Shown in pieces: positions 8,016-16,569 of a stretch of 41,752 bases of DNA. Source of the stretch: Bacteroidota bacterium (GTDB taxonomy: Bacteria > Bacteroidota > Bacteroidia > Chitinophagales > Chitinophagaceae); contig JAEZAM010000150.1 of the NCBI GenBank assembly GCA_023430465.1, positions 1-41,752 of the forward strand. The letters are read 5' to 3'. The notes under the pieces are model-generated. The model did no database searches. It was given only the letters and a program-made list of their open reading frames with translations, and was not told where the DNA came from. The translations under genes were made by a program, and so were the position numbers. Each line of letters opens with the position of its first letter. The first letter of the stretch is position 1.

Positions 8016-10373
8016 TTATTCCGAGCGTAAGGTTTTAACCGGATTTTTTAGTGCTGCCCTCGATGCGTTGAGGCTGACAGTGATCAATGCGATGGCGAGG
8101 ATGATCAGCCCCACAACCAGAAAGATGCCTATGCCAATGGAAACCCTGTATTCAAAATTCTCCAGCCAACTGTTCATTGCCCACCAGGCAAGCGGTATTG
8201 CCACGAGGAAAGCAAATGCAACAAGCAGCAGGAATTCCTTCGACATCAGAAGTAATATCTGTCGCACGGATGCGCCCAGCACCTTCCTGATACCGATCTC
8301 CTTGTTTCTTTTCTCGATCGTGAACGCGACAAGTCCAAATAAACCGAGGCAACATATGAAAATGGCGAGGCCGGAGAAGATGAGGGATAATTTTCCTATA
8401 AGCTGTTCATTAATGAATTTCCGATTGAAATTTTCGTCCACAAACTGAAACTCGAATGGAAACGATGGGCTGTGCTTGCGGTATGTCTTCTCCACAGCAT
8501 CAACAGCCTTCCGCACATTCACACCGGATTTGATACGTATATGGAGATTGCGTGACCAGCGGTCTTCGTATGCAACCATCATCGGCCCCGGCTTTTCATA
8601 CGGAGAAAGTACGATCATATCATCCAGCACACCCACAATCCTTCTTTCTCGCCCCGCCCAGTTGATCGTGCTGCCGACGGGATTCTCCATCCCCATCAGA
8701 CGAATGGCCTCTTTATTGAACATTACTGTATTGCTGTCGCCCTGCCGGAAGTCGCGGCCCTGCAACAGATGCGCGCCTACACTTGTAGCGTAGTCCTGGT
8801 CTGCAAAGGAGAAGCCGATGACCAGGTTATCTTTTGGCGCCGCGCCTTTCCAGCGGATGCCAGAAGTAAACCCCAGCATTGTTGTGACGGGGGCGGAAGT
8901 ACGCCCCACAGCCGTCACATACCCACTTGCGATGAGATCATTCCGGATAGCATCTATGTTCCTGTCCACATCACTCGATGAGGTGACCATCAGGAGATTC
9001 TCCTGGTTATAGCCGGTATCACGCTGTTGAACATGATTGAGTTGCTGGTAAATAATAAACGTGGCTGAGATCAGCACGATCGATGCGATGAACTGTGCTG
9101 TAACGAGGATTTTGCGTGGCATCAGCACAGGCTTACCTTCCGATGCCAGCCCTTTCAACACACGTACCGGTCTGAAACCTGACAGGTAAAAGGCTGGATA
9201 AGCGCCTGCTACAAGCCCTGACACGACAATGATACCGCCCAATACCAGCCATAACAGCGGATCATTGTAAGGAACGGGAACATCCGTATTAAGTAACCGC
9301 TCAAAAGCGGGGAGGCTTAGAAACACCAATCCAATGGCCAGCACAAAAGCAAGTATGGCGAGCAACAGTGACTCTGCGATGAATTGAAATATCAGTTGCT
9401 TCCTCGGAGAGCCAAGCGTTTTGCGAATACCAACTTCTCTTGCACGTTTCTCCGACCTTGCGGTTGAGAGATTCATGAAATTGACGCAGGCTATTACCAG
9501 GATCACTACGGCTATCCAGGTAAAGAGGTTCACATAGCGGATCCGACCACCCGTGTTATGGCCATCGGTAAACTCTTCATGCAACCTCCATTTCTTCATA
9601 GGATGCAGCACAACGCCACCGCGGGTGGTAGGGTTCTCGGATTCTGTATTCTCGCGGATAAGCGTAATCAGTTTTGTTTCCAGCCTTGAAGGATCCGCTC
9701 CATCCTGTAAGCGGAAGAACACGCGGTTGCCACAGTTGACCCAGTCGTTTTGAGCCTCCTTGATCTGGGTGGAAGATGGATCGAAAGGGATCAGCGCGTC
9801 ATATTGTACGGTGGATGATGGGATGACGTCATCCACTACTGCGCTCACCTGCCAGGTGCGGTTGTTGTTGAGTTTTACCTGCTGACCCAGCACGTCCATG
9901 TTGCCAAAAAGCGCTTCGGCAGTGCTTTTGGTGATCACAACCCCGGAAAGGTCATTGAGCGCCTCGGGAGAACCTTTCAGGAAAACCGGTGTAAATATTT
10001 TGAAAAATTCGGGGCTGACAGTAAGTGTGTTTCTGCGGACAATCTTCTCTCCCACCGTGAAAAGTATATTGTCTCCGAATGATACCACGGCAGATGAATG
10101 AATCTCGGGGAACCTTGCCCGTGCAGTTGCCGCCAGCGGATACATCATGTCCGGGCCGGTTCTGACCTCACCATTGAAATTGCGATTTGCCATCGCATGA
10201 TAAATGTTATCGTAGTTCCTGTTCGAACGATCCCAGTGATATTCATTGTACACCCATAACAGGATGAGCAACGTACAGGCCATGCCTATGGATAAACCCG
10301 CCACATTGATAATGGAAAAGGTTTTATTGCGTTGCAGATTTCGCCAGGCAATTTTGAAATAGTTCTTGAGCAT
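8016..10373 (-). CDS. MacB/FtsX-type ABC permease (second in operon)
   Basis: A 785-residue inner-membrane permease with a duplicated MacB_PCD-FtsX layout. TM1 is about 20-42, a large periplasmic core about 45-280, then TMs at about 283-303, 330-352 and 373-396. A second half starts with a TM at about 422-442, followed by another periplasmic core and three C-terminal TMs. The cytoplasmic coupling motifs REVGIRKTLGSPRKQL (first half) and KEIGIRKVLGASVRQI (second half) are typical ATPase contacts. It lacks a fused ATPase. Likely a mechanotransmission-type exporter working with the TolC and membrane-fusion proteins of the operon. It lies 24 bp after permease 1 and 9 bp before ATPase 2. Confidence 0.93.
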   Translation of the reverse strand: MLKNYFKIAWRNLQRNKTFSIINVAGLSIGMACTLLILLWVYNEYHWDRSNRNYDNIYHAMANRNFNGEVRTGPDMMYPLAATARARFPEIHSSAVVSFGDNILFTVGEKIVRRNTLTVSPEFFKIFTPVFLKGSPEALNDLSGVVITKSTAEALFGNMDVLGQQVKLNNNRTWQVSAVVDDVIPSSTVQYDALIPFDPSSTQIKEAQNDWVNCGNRVFFRLQDGADPSRLETKLITLIRENTESENPTTRGGVVLHPMKKWRLHEEFTDGHNTGGRIRYVNLFTWIAVVILVIACVNFMNLSTARSEKRAREVGIRKTLGSPRKQLIFQFIAESLLLAILAFVLAIGLVFLSLPAFERLLNTDVPVPYNDPLLWLVLGGIIVVSGLVAGAYPAFYLSGFRPVRVLKGLASEGKPVLMPRKILVTAQFIASIVLISATFIIYQQLNHVQQRDTGYNQENLLMVTSSSDVDRNIDAIRNDLIASGYVTAVGRTSAPVTTMLGFTSGIRWKGAAPKDNLVIGFSFADQDYATSVGAHLLQGRDFRQGDSNTVMFNKEAIRLMGMENPVGSTINWAGRERRIVGVLDDMIVLSPYEKPGPMMVAYEDRWSRNLHIRIKSGVNVRKAVDAVEKTYRKHSPSFPFEFQFVDENFNRKFINEQLIGKLSLIFSGLAIFICCLGLFGLVAFTIEKRNKEIGIRKVLGASVRQILLLMSKEFLLLVAFAFLVAIPLAWWAMNSWLENFEYRVSIGIGIFLVVGLIILAIALITVSLNASRAALKNPVKTLRSE

Positions 10374-10397
10374 ATAGATTATTTGTCCTTCAGAATT

Positions 10398-12812
10398 TTA
10401 TTCGTTGCGAAGACTTTTTACCGGGTTCACCCTTGCGGCCTTGATGGATTTATATCCAACGGTGAGCCAGGCAATGATCATGGAAGCGCCAACTGCGACG
10501 GCAAATACCCAGGCACCAATGCTCATGCGATAAACGAAATTTGAAAGCCATCCCTGCATGATATACCAGGCCAGGGGCGCAGCGATGACGAAGGCAATAA
10601 TGATCAGTACCGTGAATTCTTTGGAAAAAAGGTAAACGATATTTCCTGCGCTCGCGCCCAGCGTTTTCCTGATGCCTACTTCTCTTGTTCGCTGTACCGC
10701 CATGAAGGATACAAGACCATACAACCCCAGGCAGGATATCACCACAGCGATAGCGGCAAATATTTTATACAGCAGGGCAAGTTGATTTTCCTGCCGGTAG
10801 AAATCATCGATGCTGCTGTCAACAAAATAAGGACGGTTGGCATACGCCGGGTAATGCCGGCTCCAGATCTGCTGCACATCTGACTCCGCCTTTGCAAAGT
10901 TGTTTGTATTCAGTTTTACAGAAGTTACCGTGTAGCTTTCACGACGCGATGCCATAAGTATTGGTTTCGTCTCTTCACGCAGTGAGTTGGTATGGAAATC
11001 CCTTACAACACCAACAATGGGTCTCCACGGCGAACCGCCAAGACGGATCTCTTTGCCGATGGCATCCTGTGGATTTTTAACGCCCAGTTTTTTCGTAAGT
11101 GTTTCATTGATCACAAACCCTGTAACCGTATCTGATTTGGGATAGCCCTGGCCGGCGACGAACCGTATACCATAAGTTTTAAAGTAATCGTGGTCCGCAA
11201 GTTTCACAAATACATTGAAATCGGCATCGTCCTGGTGATCGAAGGCAAAATTGTTTGACCAGTGATTGTCCGAGGATGGCACATCACTGGAGAACGATAC
11301 GGATTGCACAGCAGGGAGATCAAGCAGATCCTGCTTGAAGGCATTATGTCTCGAATGGATGGCACTGTCGCCGGGAGCTTCAAGCGCCAGTACCGCTGTT
11401 TTATCAAAGCCCATATCCGCTTTGCGTACCATGTTCATCTGGGTAATCGCCACGATCGTACCGATTATCAATACCTGAGAAATGCTAAACTGCAGTATCA
11501 CCAGGCCGCGGCGAAGGGAGTAACCTGCAACCGAAGCGGAACTGATCTTGTTCTTCAATGCCTGCATCGGCCTGAACCCGGACATCACGAGGGCAGGATA
11601 CGATCCTGCGAGCAGAATAACCGCGAGTGAAAGAAGCAGGCTGAAGCTAATGACAGGACCGGTGAATATGCTCAATGTTTCTTCGATCGATGCCACATGT
11701 CGGATCATAGGCAGCGCCAGTTGAACCAGCCCAAACGCCACTATCAGGGCTACAAACACAATGATTGTTGTCTCCCCCATCATCTGCAGGAACAATGCAC
11801 TTTTCCTTCCACCCAATACCTTACGGATCCCGATCTCTTTTGAACGGTTGACTGCCTGCGCCGTCGAAAGATTGATAAAATTGATACAGGCCATCACCAG
11901 GATAAAAACCCCGATGAGTGTCAATGTCCATAGCGTAGACTTGCTGGTGACATGATCACCGAGACTTTCGATCCTGGTATCGTAGTGTACATCAGCCAGC
12001 GGTTGCAAGAGTAATGCACGCTCATTACCAGGACGTGGCGGATTATACTTCGCGATAAAAGTTTTCAGGGAAGCCTCCATTTGTTCAGGCGTCCGGCCTT
12101 CCGGCAACCTGACGAAAAGCTGGTAATTACTGGTGATGCTACCCCAGTCCTCATCATACCCATAGACATCGGGATAGTTTTTCAATGTGATAAAAGAAGT
12201 CACTACCCGTACCGGGTAATCGGTGTTTGAAGGAACATCTTCCAGCACGCCGGCCACCTGAACGGTGATCGCGTTCTCCAGACGGAGGTACTGGTTCATG
12301 GCCAACTCCCATTTCCCGAAATATTTCGCCGCGGTGGATCGCGTAAGTACGGTTACATCAGGCTTCGCCAGTATGCTCGGGTTACCCGCCAGCCATTGAT
12401 GCTTCATTATGTCGAAAAACTCAGGATCAGCGAAGAATGTACCTGTTTCTTCAAGGAATTTTTTTTCAGGGTCATTGCCGGACTCTTTCCCCAATACACT
12501 GACCTGGGCGCCCGGAGTGGCGGTCAGGCCGCCGATCTTCATGCCGGGAAAATCATTGCGTAGTGCATTCAGCGCAGGATACGGCACGCCGGCATTGAGG
12601 CCTTCATCGCCATTGCGCTTGTTCCTGGTGACAATGTGATAGATATCTTCATAGCCCTCGTACGACTTGTTATAACTCATCTCGTAGCTGACAACCAGGT
12701 AAAGCAGGATGGCTGAAGCGATGCCTATAGCGAGCCCTGTGATATTGAGGAAGGCAAATGCGCGGTGACGGACGATGTTGCGATAGGCTATCTTGAAATA
12801 ATTAAGAAGCAT
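10398..12812 (-). CDS. MacB/FtsX-type ABC permease (first in operon)
   Basis: An 804-residue permease with the same layout as its downstream neighbour: TM1 about 20-42, periplasmic core, three TMs, then a second TM-core-3TM half. ATPase-coupling motifs SKEIGIRKVLGGRKSAL and TREVGIRKTLGASAGNI are visible. The N-terminus NYFKIAYRNIVRHRAFAFLN is the standard one for Bacteroidota members of this family. It is paralogous to the 785-residue permease but diverged through most of the periplasmic region, which suggests either a heterodimeric permease or two exporters sharing one outer channel. It begins 37 bp after ATPase 1. Confidence 0.93.
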   Translation of the reverse strand: MLLNYFKIAYRNIVRHRAFAFLNITGLAIGIASAILLYLVVSYEMSYNKSYEGYEDIYHIVTRNKRNGDEGLNAGVPYPALNALRNDFPGMKIGGLTATPGAQVSVLGKESGNDPEKKFLEETGTFFADPEFFDIMKHQWLAGNPSILAKPDVTVLTRSTAAKYFGKWELAMNQYLRLENAITVQVAGVLEDVPSNTDYPVRVVTSFITLKNYPDVYGYDEDWGSITSNYQLFVRLPEGRTPEQMEASLKTFIAKYNPPRPGNERALLLQPLADVHYDTRIESLGDHVTSKSTLWTLTLIGVFILVMACINFINLSTAQAVNRSKEIGIRKVLGGRKSALFLQMMGETTIIVFVALIVAFGLVQLALPMIRHVASIEETLSIFTGPVISFSLLLSLAVILLAGSYPALVMSGFRPMQALKNKISSASVAGYSLRRGLVILQFSISQVLIIGTIVAITQMNMVRKADMGFDKTAVLALEAPGDSAIHSRHNAFKQDLLDLPAVQSVSFSSDVPSSDNHWSNNFAFDHQDDADFNVFVKLADHDYFKTYGIRFVAGQGYPKSDTVTGFVINETLTKKLGVKNPQDAIGKEIRLGGSPWRPIVGVVRDFHTNSLREETKPILMASRRESYTVTSVKLNTNNFAKAESDVQQIWSRHYPAYANRPYFVDSSIDDFYRQENQLALLYKIFAAIAVVISCLGLYGLVSFMAVQRTREVGIRKTLGASAGNIVYLFSKEFTVLIIIAFVIAAPLAWYIMQGWLSNFVYRMSIGAWVFAVAVGASMIIAWLTVGYKSIKAARVNPVKSLRNE

Positions 12813-12849
12813 GAGAATTCATTGATAATGTAAGAAATGATTGCCGCGG

Positions 12850-13527
12850 TCAGACCATGATATTTTCCATTACCGCCTGGCCATCCAGCATGCGAATGAT
12901 CCTGTGACTGTAGCGGGCATCATGCTCACTGTGTGTAACCATCACGATGGTAGTGCCCTGCTCATTGAGATCACTGAGCATTTCCATTACTTCATTGCCA
13001 TTGCTGGAGTCAAGATTACCGGTAGGCTCGTCTGCCAGGATCAATTTCGGATCATTCACTACCGCCCGCGCGACTGCAACACGCTGTTGCTGACCACCGG
13101 AAAGCTGCTGTGGATAATGATTTCGCCGATGCATGATCTGTACCTTTGACAATACCTCATCCACTTTTCTCTTTCTCTCCGACGCCTTAACACCTGTGTA
13201 GATCAGCGGCAATTCGACATTTTCAAATACCGTCAGTTCGTCGATCAGATTGAAGCTCTGGAACACGAAACCAATATTCCGTTTCCTCAGGTCCGCCCGT
13301 TTGCGTTCGTTGAAGTCCACCACCTCTATGCCGTTGAATATAAAGCTCCCGCGATCAGCGTCGTCGAGCAGCCCGAGAATATTGAGCAGCGTAGATTTTC
13401 CACAACCAGAAGGTCCCATAACGGCAACAAACTCGCCAGGCTTCACTTCAAGCGAAAGTTTGTTGAGCGCTATCGTCTCCACTTCTTCGGTGCGGTAAAC
13501 TTTTTCCAGGTTCGTGATCTTGATCAT
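12850..13527 (-). CDS. MacB/LolD-type ABC transporter ATPase (first in operon)
   Basis: A 225-residue ATPase with Walker A GPSGCGKSTLLN, Q-loop FVFQSFNLIDELTV, signature LSGGQQQRVAVARAV, Walker B LILADEPTGNLDS and the switch His in MVTHSEHDARYSHRI. It is a complete MacB/LolD/FtsE-like subunit, expected to drive the FtsX-type permeases that follow. The ATG at 13527 is preceded by about 200 bp separating it from the membrane-fusion gene, the longest gap in the operon, which holds a possible small gene (13555-13725). Confidence 0.94.
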   Translation of the reverse strand: MIKITNLEKVYRTEEVETIALNKLSLEVKPGEFVAVMGPSGCGKSTLLNILGLLDDADRGSFIFNGIEVVDFNERKRADLRKRNIGFVFQSFNLIDELTVFENVELPLIYTGVKASERKRKVDEVLSKVQIMHRRNHYPQQLSGGQQQRVAVARAVVNDPKLILADEPTGNLDSSNGNEVMEMLSDLNEQGTTIVMVTHSEHDARYSHRIIRMLDGQAVMENIMV

Positions 13528-13554
13528 ACTTGTGACGTTTATAGATAATTTTTT

Positions 13555-13725
13555 TTAATCAAAGAATTGTGTTGCGCTTACTGCAAATTCAGGCCTCGAA
13601 ACGGGATATGTTTTTTTCGGCGGAGCCGGCTCCTCATCCGGCGCCCGCAGTTTTGTGTACATCGTGCGGCTCCCGGCGATGAGGCTGGAAAGAATAAAAA
13701 TTGCTATGAAAAGATTGCGTCTCAA
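13555..13725 (-). CDS. Possible small membrane protein inside the efflux operon
   Basis: An open frame of 56 codons fills the gap between the membrane-fusion and first ATPase genes. It would start with TTG at 13725, one base after the membrane-fusion stop codon, and end 27 bp before the ATPase start. The product would have an Arg-Arg N-terminus, one hydrophobic span (NLFIAIFILSSLIAG, residues 4-18) and a Pro/Glu-rich tail with APDEEPAPPKK. Position, overlap-like spacing and the membrane span favour a real small gene, but the TTG start and absence of a recognised family leave it uncertain. An internal ATG (codon 22) would remove the span. Confidence 0.4.
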   Translation of the reverse strand: MRRNLFIAIFILSSLIAGSRTMYTKLRAPDEEPAPPKKTYPVSRPEFAVSATQFFD

Positions 13726-13726
13726 T

Positions 13727-14980
13727 TTACTTGCGAAGGTTTAGCTCTTCCATGTTTCCATAGTTTTCATAACTGCTTGTAACCACGCGGTCACCTGCCT
13801 GCAACCCTCCGATGACTTCATAGTAGTCACGGTTCTGGTTGCCAAGCTGGATCTCCACTTTATATGCCACAGACCCGTTTTCCTTCACCTTATACACCCA
13901 GTTACCACCGGTCTGCTGGTAGAAACCGCCCTTGGGCAACAGCAAGGCCTTACGTTCATCACTTAAAGCAAGTACAATCTGCAATGTCTGCCCTCTTCTT
14001 ATCCCCTGGGGTACTTCTCCTTCAAACTCCATATCCACCTGGAACCGGCCCGCTGTCACTTGCGTGTACACTTTGGTAATGGTGATTTTGTAATCTTTTC
14101 CGGCAAATGGAAATGAGCCCTTAAGACCGGTATAGATCCGGGAAATATAATGCTCGGCGACATCCACACGTACCTTGAAACCGCCCACCACATCAAGTTG
14201 ACCCAGGCGTTCGCCCTTATTTTTATTCTGACCGATCTCCGCGTCAAGAGAGGTGAGCTGTCCGTCAACGGGGGCACGTACTACCAGGTCCCCCACTTTT
14301 TTCTGCATCATATTCAAAGCATCCTGTGATGCCCCATAGGATTGACGGTCCTGCGTCTGCTGCTGTTTTGTTGACAGAGAATCCTGCTCAAGTATCCGCC
14401 GGGAGAGCTGTTTCTTCTGCAGGTAATAATTATAGTCATTCTCTGATTTCTTGAATTCCTGCAGTCCGATCACTTTCTTCTCATACAATCCCTTATTAAG
14501 GTTATATATCCGCTCTGCTTCGGTGAGCTGGCTTTCCACATCAGCCATCTGGTTGAGTTTACCCACCGTATTCTGTTGCGCAGCATTGCGGTTGATCTGC
14601 ATTTGCGTGAGAGTATTGAAAACAACAGACTGCTGGCTCATCATGGTCATCAGCAGATCCGTGTTTGACAGGCGAAGAATCGGATCACCTTTTTTCATGA
14701 TAGCGCCATCTTCGACGTACTTCTCCTCCACCCTGCCGCCCTCCTGGGCATCCAGGTAAATAGTTGTCAGTGGCAATACGATTCCATTTACCGGGATATT
14801 TTCCTGGAATGAGCCAGCCTTTACCTCGCTGATCGTAACACGTTCCATATCCACATTCAAGCGGCTCTTGCCTGTAGCAAAATATACCGCAGCGGTTCCT
14901 ATGATCAGCACCAGGCATGTGATCAGGATCGTAATGATCCGGCGTCGATTCCATTTCTTTTTTTCAATTACTATATCCAC
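13727..14980 (-). CDS. Membrane-fusion (HlyD/MacA-type) periplasmic adaptor
   Basis: A 417-residue periplasmic adaptor and first gene of the tripartite efflux operon. One N-terminal membrane span (about 15-33, IITILITCLVLIIGTAAVYF) is followed by a lipoyl half-motif, a long coiled-coil hairpin (about 120-220, rich in Gln, Lys and Asn), the second lipoyl half DLVVRAPVDGQLTSLDAEIG, and beta-barrel and membrane-proximal domains ending near YEVIGGLQAGDRVVTSSYEN. It should bridge the MacB-like permeases and TolC. The only suitable start is GTG at 14980; no other Met occurs before residue 45, and the GTG precedes a Lys/Arg-rich inside segment as expected. Upstream lies the divergent regulator gene. 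Confidence 0.9.
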   Translation of the reverse strand: MDIVIEKKKWNRRRIITILITCLVLIIGTAAVYFATGKSRLNVDMERVTISEVKAGSFQENIPVNGIVLPLTTIYLDAQEGGRVEEKYVEDGAIMKKGDPILRLSNTDLLMTMMSQQSVVFNTLTQMQINRNAAQQNTVGKLNQMADVESQLTEAERIYNLNKGLYEKKVIGLQEFKKSENDYNYYLQKKQLSRRILEQDSLSTKQQQTQDRQSYGASQDALNMMQKKVGDLVVRAPVDGQLTSLDAEIGQNKNKGERLGQLDVVGGFKVRVDVAEHYISRIYTGLKGSFPFAGKDYKITITKVYTQVTAGRFQVDMEFEGEVPQGIRRGQTLQIVLALSDERKALLLPKGGFYQQTGGNWVYKVKENGSVAYKVEIQLGNQNRDYYEVIGGLQAGDRVVTSSYENYGNMEELNLRK

Positions 14981-15074
14981 GGCTGTTTTTTAGATGTCAA
15001 ATAAAAGGAGATAAATATGCCAATCGCTGTCTGTCCTGATTGTCAATAGTTTGTCTTTTAATTATCCAAAAAAC

Positions 15075-15114
15075 TGTCCGGTTACGATACAGGCAGTGTC
15101 CGGTTTTGATACAG
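15075..15114. promoter_or_regulatory. Two direct-repeat dyads, probable activator binding sites
   Basis: TGTCCGGTTACGATACAG (15075-15092) and TGTCCGGTTTTGATACAG (15097-15114) match at 16 of 18 positions and start 22 bp apart, close to two helical turns. Each has short inverted arms (TGT...ACA). They lie between the divergent efflux operon and the NtrC-type activator gene, about 95 bp from the former start and 97 bp from the latter, the usual distance for enhancer-type sites of sigma-54 activators. Confidence 0.65.
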
Positions 15115-15167
15115 TCGGGGCCGGAGGACATTGGCTAAAAAATTAATTGTGACCACTTTGTAATTAT

Positions 15168-15181
15168 GGTATCATTGCAGC
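15168..15181 (+). promoter_or_regulatory. Weak candidate sigma-54 promoter for the regulator gene
   Basis: GG at 15168-15169 and GC at 15180-15181 are separated by exactly 10 bp (TGG-TAT...GCT), the invariant -24/-12 spacing. The rest of the consensus is poor (TAT for CAC, CA for TT before GC). One such match is expected by chance in a region this size. On the other strand the best candidate for the efflux operon, TTGGCATATTTATCTCC (15023-15007), has a good -24 half but lacks the -12 GC. Confidence 0.2.
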
Positions 15182-15210
15182 TATGTACCCTGCATTAACA
15201 AGGGTGGTTT

Positions 15211-16569
15211 ATGAACATCAGGAATAGCTCGATACTTATTATAGACGATGATACGGATGTACTTACGGCGGTTCGGCTTTTGTTGAAGACGGAAGCAAAG
15301 GAGGTAGTGACGGAAAAAAATCCTGACAACCTGCGCACCCATCTCACGCGTACGAACTTCGACCTCATTTTGCTGGACATGAATTTCAACAGCTCCATCA
15401 ATACCGGCAATGAAGGATTGTTCTGGCTCCGCGAAATAAAAAAGATCCGTCAGAATGCGACGGTGATCATGATCACCGCGTATGCGGACATCGACCTGGC
15501 GGTCCGCTCATTGAAGGAAGGTGCCGCAGACTTTATAGTAAAGCCCTGGCATAATGAAAAATTATTGACTACTATCCGTGAGCTGCTGAAACGCACCGGA
15601 GATAAGACTGGCGGCGCTTCCTTTCTTAAAGACGAATCTTTTCCTGGTAAGGATCTGTTGGGAGAATCGGAAGTGATGCAGGATATCTTTCACAAGATCG
15701 ACAAGATCGCGCCGACTGATGCGAATATCCTGATACTTGGAGAGAATGGCACCGGAAAAGATATAATCGCCAAAGCAATTCATCAGCGGTCGCTGCGAAG
15801 TGACCGGTCATTCGTAAAAGTGGATGTGGGCGCTTTGACGGAAACATTATTTGAAAGTGAACTCTTCGGGCATCGCAAAGGTGCATTCACCGATGCCCGC
15901 GAAGACCGCGCCGGGAGGTTTGAAGCGGCTAACAACGGTACACTCTTCCTGGATGAGATCGGTAATCTCCCCCTGCACCTGCAGGCAAAATTATTGAGTG
16001 TTTTGCAGAACAGGCAGGTTAGCCGCTTGGGCAGCAATGAGCCTATTGCCATAGATATACGGCTAATCTGCGCCACGAACGTGCCATTGAAAGAGCTGGC
16101 CAATGAAAGCCGGTTCAGAAAGGATCTGATCTACCGGATCAACACGGTCGAGATCGTAGTCCCGCCTTTAAGAAAAAGGGGAAATGACATCGCGTTGCTC
16201 GCTGCGCATTTCGTGAGAATGTACAGCACGAAGTACGCGAAAGCCGCCGCCGCCCTGGATCCACGGGCCATTGAAAAATTGCGGCAACATCACTTTCCCG
16301 GTAATGTCCGTGAACTGCAATACATCATCGAGCGTGCCGTGATCATGGCAGACGACACGGTGTTGAAAGCAGAGGACCTGATATTTTCACCAATAGAAAC
16401 AGCAACAGGTGGAGAGGACGAGATCGACGACAACACCCTTAGCGTAGTGGAAAAAACCACGATCCTGAAGGTTATTGAAAAACATAGTGGAAATATCACC
16501 AAAGCCGCTAAAGAACTCGGACTGACACGAACTGCATTATACAGAAGACTCAGTAAATATGATATTTAA
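15211..16569 (+). CDS. NtrC-family sigma-54-dependent response regulator
   Basis: A 452-residue three-domain activator. The receiver (1-120) has acidic residues IDDD and phospho-acceptor Asp56 in DLILLDMNF with the Lys of IVKPW. The central AAA+ domain (about 145-375) has Walker A GENGTGKD (177-184), sigma-54 contact loop GAFTDA (224-229; the usual form is GAFTGA), and Walker B LFLDEI. The C-terminal Fis-type helix-turn-helix (about 428-450) is TKAAKELGLTRTALYRRLSK. The kinase gene overlaps its end by 11 bp. It is divergent from the efflux operon and most likely activates it, perhaps in response to envelope stress or an export substrate; that role is inferred from position. Confidence 0.94.
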   Translation: MNIRNSSILIIDDDTDVLTAVRLLLKTEAKEVVTEKNPDNLRTHLTRTNFDLILLDMNFNSSINTGNEGLFWLREIKKIRQNATVIMITAYADIDLAVRSLKEGAADFIVKPWHNEKLLTTIRELLKRTGDKTGGASFLKDESFPGKDLLGESEVMQDIFHKIDKIAPTDANILILGENGTGKDIIAKAIHQRSLRSDRSFVKVDVGALTETLFESELFGHRKGAFTDAREDRAGRFEAANNGTLFLDEIGNLPLHLQAKLLSVLQNRQVSRLGSNEPIAIDIRLICATNVPLKELANESRFRKDLIYRINTVEIVVPPLRKRGNDIALLAAHFVRMYSTKYAKAAAALDPRAIEKLRQHHFPGNVRELQYIIERAVIMADDTVLKAEDLIFSPIETATGGEDEIDDNTLSVVEKTTILKVIEKHSGNITKAAKELGLTRTALYRRLSKYDI

